From positions 1 to 9,483 of the forward strand of contig JAQXRK010000071.1 in NCBI GenBank assembly GCA_029218485.1: DNA of 9,483 nucleotides, in the 5' to 3' direction. A program made the translations under genes and the position numbers. How positions within the stretch are numbered: position 1 is the stretch's first letter; every line of letters begins with the position of its first letter. This DNA comes from a bacterium (GTDB lineage: Bacteria > Bacillota > Clostridia > Christensenellales > CAG-138). Below, in pieces: positions 6,022 to 9,483 of the stretch. A model generated the notes under the pieces. The model was not told the origin of the DNA, made no database searches, and saw only the letters and a list, made by a program, of their open reading frames with translations.

Positions 6022-7749
6022 TCAAGCATGCGGAACGGTAAACCGGAACACCACGAAATCCCCTTCATTCGACGCACAGATCGTGCCATCGAGCTGCTGC
6101 AGAATCTCTCTGGCGATGGCAAGCCCCAGACCCGTTCCGAGGCCTGTATGCGACTTGTCCGCTTTGTAAAAGCGCTCAAAGATGTGCGGCAGATCGGCCT
6201 CTTCGATATGGCCGCTGTTACGCACCTCGACCACAAGCTCCCTCTCGTTCGCGGAACAGGTGAGCAGCACCTGTCCATCGTCGCTGGCATACTTGATCGC
6301 ATTATCCACAAGCGCGATCAGAACCTGCTCGATTCGATCGCGGTTGGAAAGGCAGGCCGGGAGGGCCGCGTTTTCCTCATACTGCAGGTCGATATCGCTG
6401 TAGGATGCGGTGACGCGCATTCTTTCCGCCACCTGACAGAGCAGCTCGTTCATATCAAACGCCTCCCGCACCAGAGCGACGCTGCCGGACTGCAGGCGCG
6501 AAAGCTCCAGCAGATCGTTGATCAGGCGGGAGAGCCGCATGGACTCCCGCAAGATATAGCCATAGTAGCGGGATTTGTCCTCCTCTGAATGGATCAGTCC
6601 ATCATTGAGCGTTTCCGCAAGGCTGCGAATGGAAGCGATGGGCGTGCGCAGCTCATGGCTCACATTGGCCACATACTCCCTGCGCGTCTGCTCCAGCCGC
6701 TCCGCCTCGGTGATGTCCCGAAGCAGAACAACGATGCCGGGCTTGCCGCCGCTGCTGGTCTGGGAGCTGGCGCAGGCTACATGAATGATGCGATCTGCGG
6801 TCGGGAACTGCACTTCGACCGGCTGTGCGGAAGAGGCGGCCTTCACAAAGTCATCATGGAAGCGTTCTGCAAGCGCCTGACAGGAAAGCGCATCCCCGCA
6901 ATCCTGCATCAACCGCTCTGCGGCCGGGTTGGAAAAGATCACGGTTTTCAGATCGGAATCGAACGCGACCACGCCATCTCCAATCCCTTCCAGAATGGCC
7001 GAGAGGCGGTTGCGCGCGAGAACAAGGTCGCCTATGGTGGCAGACAGCGCACTCGACAGGTGGTTGAGCGCACCACTCAGCTGGCCGACTTCGCCCGGAT
7101 ACGTCTCGTCGGCGCGCGCACCGAAGTCGCCGTTTGCCATTTGGGTGGCCACCTGCGTCATCTGCTGGATCGGCGATGCGATGCGGCGGCTTCCGAAATA
7201 GGCGGGCAAAAGCATGATGAGTGCCGCGACACAAGCGCTCACCGGCATCGCCCAAAACAGCTTCCGGATCGATTCGCGCACCTCAGCCGCACGCTTTGCC
7301 AGCACAACGGCGCCGTTGACCCGGTGCAAATTGTCGTATATCGGAACGCCGACGGCGATCAGCCCCCTGTGCCAGATGATATTCGTGACCTGATCGCCTG
7401 TCAGCAGTACATCGGACACGATCTTTTGATACGCCGCACCCGGTTCACTGCCCGTATCCTCCTTCGACCACAGCAGCAGAGAGCCCTGCGCGTCATAGAT
7501 ATAGATGCGGGCGCCCCGGAGTTCGGATGACATGAAGGCATAGAAGGAATCAAAAAGGATCTCCCGGTTCATCTGCTTGGAGCAAAGATAGGACAGGGAA
7601 ACCGCGCGGGAAAGAAGATCGGCTGCGACGCGATCAGAGAGCACATGAACGGAGGAAAAGCCGTACAGCAATCCCGTCAGCAGCGCAGTCAAAATACATG
7701 CGCACAACAGATAAAGCAAAAGCTTTTTGAAAAATGAGCCGCGTATCAT
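6022..7749 (-). CDS. PhoR/WalK-like membrane sensor histidine kinase
   Basis: This membrane kinase should autophosphorylate on histidine and pass the phosphate to the response regulator encoded just upstream. I start it at the ATG at 7749 (575 residues), which overlaps the regulator stop codon as ATGA; a longer frame to 7806 would run 61 bp into that gene. Domains: first span about 9-31; extracytoplasmic sensor region about 32-163, possibly Cache-like; second span about 164-185; HAMP about 186-239; PAS about 243-346; dimerisation domain with SHELRTPI and phospho-acceptor His365; ATPase domain about 466-575 with N-box DNAIKYA (Asn483), ERFYKAD, and G2 box GLGTGLGL (536-543). The G1 box is unusual: VRNSGHIEEADLP replaces the common DxGxGI pattern, with Asn for Asp and one residue fewer. 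The order TM-sensor-TM-HAMP-PAS-HisKA-ATPase matches PhoR and WalK; the ligand cannot be told from sequence. Confidence 0.94.
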   Translation of the reverse strand: MIRGSFFKKLLLYLLCACILTALLTGLLYGFSSVHVLSDRVAADLLSRAVSLSYLCSKQMNREILFDSFYAFMSSELRGARIYIYDAQGSLLLWSKEDTGSEPGAAYQKIVSDVLLTGDQVTNIIWHRGLIAVGVPIYDNLHRVNGAVVLAKRAAEVRESIRKLFWAMPVSACVAALIMLLPAYFGSRRIASPIQQMTQVATQMANGDFGARADETYPGEVGQLSGALNHLSSALSATIGDLVLARNRLSAILEGIGDGVVAFDSDLKTVIFSNPAAERLMQDCGDALSCQALAERFHDDFVKAASSAQPVEVQFPTADRIIHVACASSQTSSGGKPGIVVLLRDITEAERLEQTRREYVANVSHELRTPIASIRSLAETLNDGLIHSEEDKSRYYGYILRESMRLSRLINDLLELSRLQSGSVALVREAFDMNELLCQVAERMRVTASYSDIDLQYEENAALPACLSNRDRIEQVLIALVDNAIKYASDDGQVLLTCSANERELVVEVRNSGHIEEADLPHIFERFYKADKSHTGLGTGLGLAIAREILQQLDGTICASNEGDFVVFRFTVPHA

Positions 7750-8441
7750 TCCATTAAGCCAAATTTGTAGCCGACGCCATAGACCGTGCGAATCCCCCAC
7801 TTGCATTCCGAGGGCGGCATCTTCTGCCGGATTCGCTTGATCTGCGTATCAACCGCGCGCGTATCGCCAAAGTAGTCGTAGCCCCAGACCTTGGAAAGGA
7901 TCTGTTCCCGGTCGAACACCCGCCCCGGATTGGAAGCGAGCAAATGCAGGATTTCTACCTCCTTCGGCGTGAAATCCACCTGCTTGCCGTGGATGCGAAC
8001 CTCATAATTGGACAGGCTGATCTCAAGCTCATCCATGCGAATGGTCTTGTCCTGCGCATCTTCCGGCATAGCGCTGGTTCTGCGAAGCACCGCCTTGATC
8101 CGGGCGACCAGCTCCCGCGCGGAAAACGGCTTTACGATATAATCGTCCGCACCGAATTCCAATCCCAGAATACGGTCGATCTCCTCCCCCTTTGCGGTCA
8201 GCATGATGATCGGAACCGAGCTGGTCTTGCGGATCTCCTTGCAGACATCGGTGCCGCTCATTCCTGGCATCATCAGATCCAGAAGGATCAAATCCGGATT
8301 TCCCGTTTTCGCCATGTCCAAAGCCTGTATGCCGTCATAAGCAGAAATATGCTCAAAGCCCTCATTATCCAGATAGGCGCACAGGGTTTCATGGATAATT
8401 GGCTGATCATCACAGATCAATATGCGCGGCGTCTTAGCCAT
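7746..8441 (-). CDS. OmpR/PhoB-family response regulator
   Basis: This is a two-component transcription factor that binds DNA when phosphorylated by the partner kinase. The 231-residue product has the normal length. The receiver domain (about 6-120) carries the acidic pair Asp11-Asp12, phospho-acceptor Asp55 in LILLDLMMPG, Thr82 and Lys104 in YIVKPFSARE, so every residue needed for phosphotransfer is present. The winged-helix output domain (about 133-228) shows VDFTPKEVEILHLLASNPGRVFDR split by its usual recognition region, VDTQIKRIRQK, and TVYGVGYKF. It resembles PhoP/WalR of Firmicutes, but I cannot assign a specific regulon. AAAGGGG (8449-8455) lies 7 nt before the ATG. It is the first gene of its operon, with a promoter at 8468-8496, and it overlaps the kinase by 4 bp. 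Confidence 0.96.
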   Translation of the reverse strand: MAKTPRILICDDQPIIHETLCAYLDNEGFEHISAYDGIQALDMAKTGNPDLILLDLMMPGMSGTDVCKEIRKTSSVPIIMLTAKGEEIDRILGLEFGADDYIVKPFSARELVARIKAVLRRTSAMPEDAQDKTIRMDELEISLSNYEVRIHGKQVDFTPKEVEILHLLASNPGRVFDREQILSKVWGYDYFGDTRAVDTQIKRIRQKMPPSECKWGIRTVYGVGYKFGLME

Positions 8442-8467
8442 ATCGGTGCCCCTTTCCGTTTTTTCTG

Positions 8468-8496
8468 ATTATAATACAGAAAAAAGCGCATGTAAA
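8468..8496 (-). promoter_or_regulatory. Promoter of the response regulator-kinase operon
   Basis: On the minus strand TTTACA (8491-8496, five of six consensus bases) and TATAAT (8468-8473, perfect) are separated by exactly 17 bp. The start would fall near 8461, about 20 nt before the ATG. The -35 element lies in the loop and 3' arm of the preceding gene's terminator hairpin, and the U-tract of that terminator is the spacer. Confidence 0.82.
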
Positions 8497-8504
8497 TCAT
8501 GCGC
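8480..8504 (-). terminator. Intrinsic terminator of the SPOR-domain gene
   Basis: On the minus strand GCGCATG (8498-8504) and CATGCGC (8486-8492) form a perfect 7-bp stem with a 5-nt loop, followed at once by six U residues (8480-8485). It starts 43 nt after the stop codon of the SPOR gene. The plus strand has no U-tract on its side, so it acts on minus-strand transcripts. Confidence 0.9.
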
Positions 8505-8513
8505 AAAACCTTG

Positions 8514-8533
8514 CCACAATTGTCCATGATTGT
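8514..8533 (-). repeat. Tandem 10-bp direct repeat upstream of the regulator promoter
   Basis: Read on the plus strand, CCACAATTGT (8514-8523) is followed directly by CCATGATTGT (8524-8533), identical at eight of ten positions. The pair sits 17 bp upstream of the -35 element and is centred about 62 bp before the predicted transcription start. Adjacent direct repeats with roughly one helical turn of spacing are the usual binding pattern of OmpR/PhoB-family regulators, so autoregulation is possible, but this is inference from two copies only. Confidence 0.4.
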
Positions 8534-8547
8534 TCCAAAATTCAGCG

Positions 8548-9435
8548 TTATGCAGGCGACAGCGCGGAAACCTCCGAGCAAAAGCCACAATAGGCATCCG
8601 CCAATAACAGGCAGGTGTATTTCAGATAGGCTGTAAATGCCGCCCGGTCCTCATCGCTCATCGCTTCGGCTTTGGTCAGCTGTGAATGGATTGAACGGCA
8701 GCATTTTACGAGCGAAGCCAGTACGGCCTGATCGCTGGAGGCAGACGCAACCTGCGTCAGATACCGCTCGGCCGTATTGCAAAGCGTCGCAACGCGTGCC
8801 CTGCCCTCTGCAACAGAATGCTGGTCGCGGTCAAACTCGATGACATAGGCGCAGAGTTCTTCCTGCATTTCAATCAGGCCCGACAGGACGTTCTCGAGCG
8901 ATGCGACCTGCGCTTCTGTGCCGGTGACGATCAGCTTGCTGGTCTGTGATGTGAAGAGATATGCAGCGCTGTCCAGTCCTTCCGTCTGCAGGCGATCCCG
9001 AACCTGCTGCAAATCCGAAGCGGATGTGTAAGCCGCGGCCAGAACGCGATAGCGGCCTTCCTCCTCGATGATATATCCCGCCGCGCCGAGCGCCTGCAGC
9101 GCGGACGACTGATTTTTGGCATTATCCTCCGTGCTGTAGACGCCCATCTGCAGCGCATGGCAGGACAGCGCCGGCAATTCCAGCAGCCTTGATGCCGTTG
9201 CCGTGACTCTCTGGCCGGACGGTTCCGACCGTTCCTGCTCCAGCGTGCCGTCACCCGTGCCAAGCGCCGCGAACACCGGCGCGACCACATGCTCGGCAAC
9301 CCAGGACCCGGCCCCCGAAAAGCCGACAAGATAGATCACGGCGGCCGATACAAAAAGGATGCAGAGCGCAGCCCCGGCCAGTGTCCCTCGCCGGTACGGT
9401 CTCTGCATCGTACGTCTCCGATGTCTGTATTCCAT
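8548..9435 (-). CDS. Membrane-anchored SPOR-like domain protein
   Basis: I do not recognise a named gene. The 295-residue product has a basic N-terminus, one hydrophobic span at about 19-40 and no cleavage motif that I would trust, so it is probably a type II protein with most of its length outside the membrane. A low-complexity linker (about 60-85) leads to a SPOR-like domain at about 92-162, from LQMGVYSTEDNAKN to YRVLAAAYTSASDL and a final GLDSAAYLF. SPOR domains bind denuded glycan strands of peptidoglycan at division or sporulation septa. The remaining 130 residues look helical and match nothing I know. The ectodomain has eight cysteines (92, 195, 219, 245, 246, 275, 283, 286). GGGGGTGA lies 6 nt before the ATG at 9435, which favours this start over the ATG at 9408. 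The upstream neighbour lies outside the window. Confidence 0.8.
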   Translation of the reverse strand: MEYRHRRRTMQRPYRRGTLAGAALCILFVSAAVIYLVGFSGAGSWVAEHVVAPVFAALGTGDGTLEQERSEPSGQRVTATASRLLELPALSCHALQMGVYSTEDNAKNQSSALQALGAAGYIIEEEGRYRVLAAAYTSASDLQQVRDRLQTEGLDSAAYLFTSQTSKLIVTGTEAQVASLENVLSGLIEMQEELCAYVIEFDRDQHSVAEGRARVATLCNTAERYLTQVASASSDQAVLASLVKCCRSIHSQLTKAEAMSDEDRAAFTAYLKYTCLLLADAYCGFCSEVSALSPA

Positions 9436-9441
9436 AGGATG

Positions 9442-9449
9442 TCACCCCC
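9442..9449 (-). promoter_or_regulatory. Ribosome binding site of the SPOR-domain gene
   Basis: On the minus strand GGGGGTGA, one base from GGAGGTGA, is 6 nt before the ATG at 9435. It decides between this start and the internal ATG at 9408. The window ends too soon upstream to see a promoter. A TGA at 9462-9464 or 9442-9444 could end a preceding gene, but neither can be proved from the few codons available. Confidence 0.65.
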
Positions 9450-9483
9450 GCCAATGCCTGTTCAAACATATGCATCGGCGGCG

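Noticed and set aside
6589..7530. 313-codon open frame on the plus strand
   Set aside because: It is antisense to the sensor kinase, with no recognisable domain and an unusual composition rich in Arg, His and Gln, typical of a shadow frame.
7750..7806. Longer N-terminus for the sensor kinase (ATG at 7806)
   Set aside because: It would overlap the regulator gene by 61 bp and add 19 residues before the first membrane span. The ATGA overlap at 7746-7749 is the typical arrangement.
9251..9475. Minus-strand 74-codon frame overlapping the start of the SPOR gene
   Set aside because: It is out of frame with a gene that has a good ribosome site and clear domains, and it shows no recognisable protein features.
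1..9483. CRISPR arrays, insertion sequences, tRNA genes, toxin-antitoxin or defence systems
   Set aside because: I looked for regular repeats with spacers, transposase motifs, terminal inverted repeats, cloverleaf structures and small gene pairs, and found none. The window is almost filled by core genes in one direction.

Overview
The window looks like a core chromosomal segment of a low-to-mid GC Gram-positive bacterium, most likely class Clostridia; the lineage is an inference from gene content and order. It holds ten convincing protein genes, all on the minus strand, so transcription runs from high to low coordinates. I see no insertion sequence, phage gene, CRISPR array, tRNA or rRNA. Despite the prompt, I find no evidence of a new multi-gene system. 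The genes belong to known families, and the points worth a second look are regulatory sites and unusual residues.

From the right-hand edge: (1) a membrane-anchored protein with a SPOR-like domain (8548-9435), followed by a clear intrinsic terminator. (2) An OmpR/PhoB-type response regulator (7746-8441) and its PhoR/WalK-like sensor kinase (6022-7749), coupled by an ATGA overlap. Their promoter lies inside the terminator of the SPOR gene. (3) mscL (5477-5938), with its own likely promoter and terminator, encoding a mechanosensitive channel with a C-terminal zinc-ribbon-like tail. (4) A tight six-gene operon read from one strong sigma-A-type promoter (5277-5305): DUF1385 (yqhQ-like) - prmC - prfA - tsaC/sua5 - rpiB - upp. 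It ends at a long hairpin at 65-100.

The six-gene operon joins translation quality with nucleotide supply. PrmC methylates the GGQ glutamine of release factor 1, which the next gene, prfA, encodes. Sua5/TsaC makes the threonylcarbamoyl-AMP used for tRNA t6A. RpiB interconverts ribulose-5-P and ribose-5-P, the precursor of PRPP, and Upp uses PRPP to salvage uracil. The DUF1385 membrane protein at the head has no firmly assigned function.

Neighbouring genes in this operon are separated by 16 bp or less or overlap by 4 bp, so translational coupling is likely throughout. Four start sites differ from the longest ORF or from ATG: DUF1385 (TTG), sua5 (GTG at 2299), rpiB (ATG at 1242) and the kinase (ATG at 7749).
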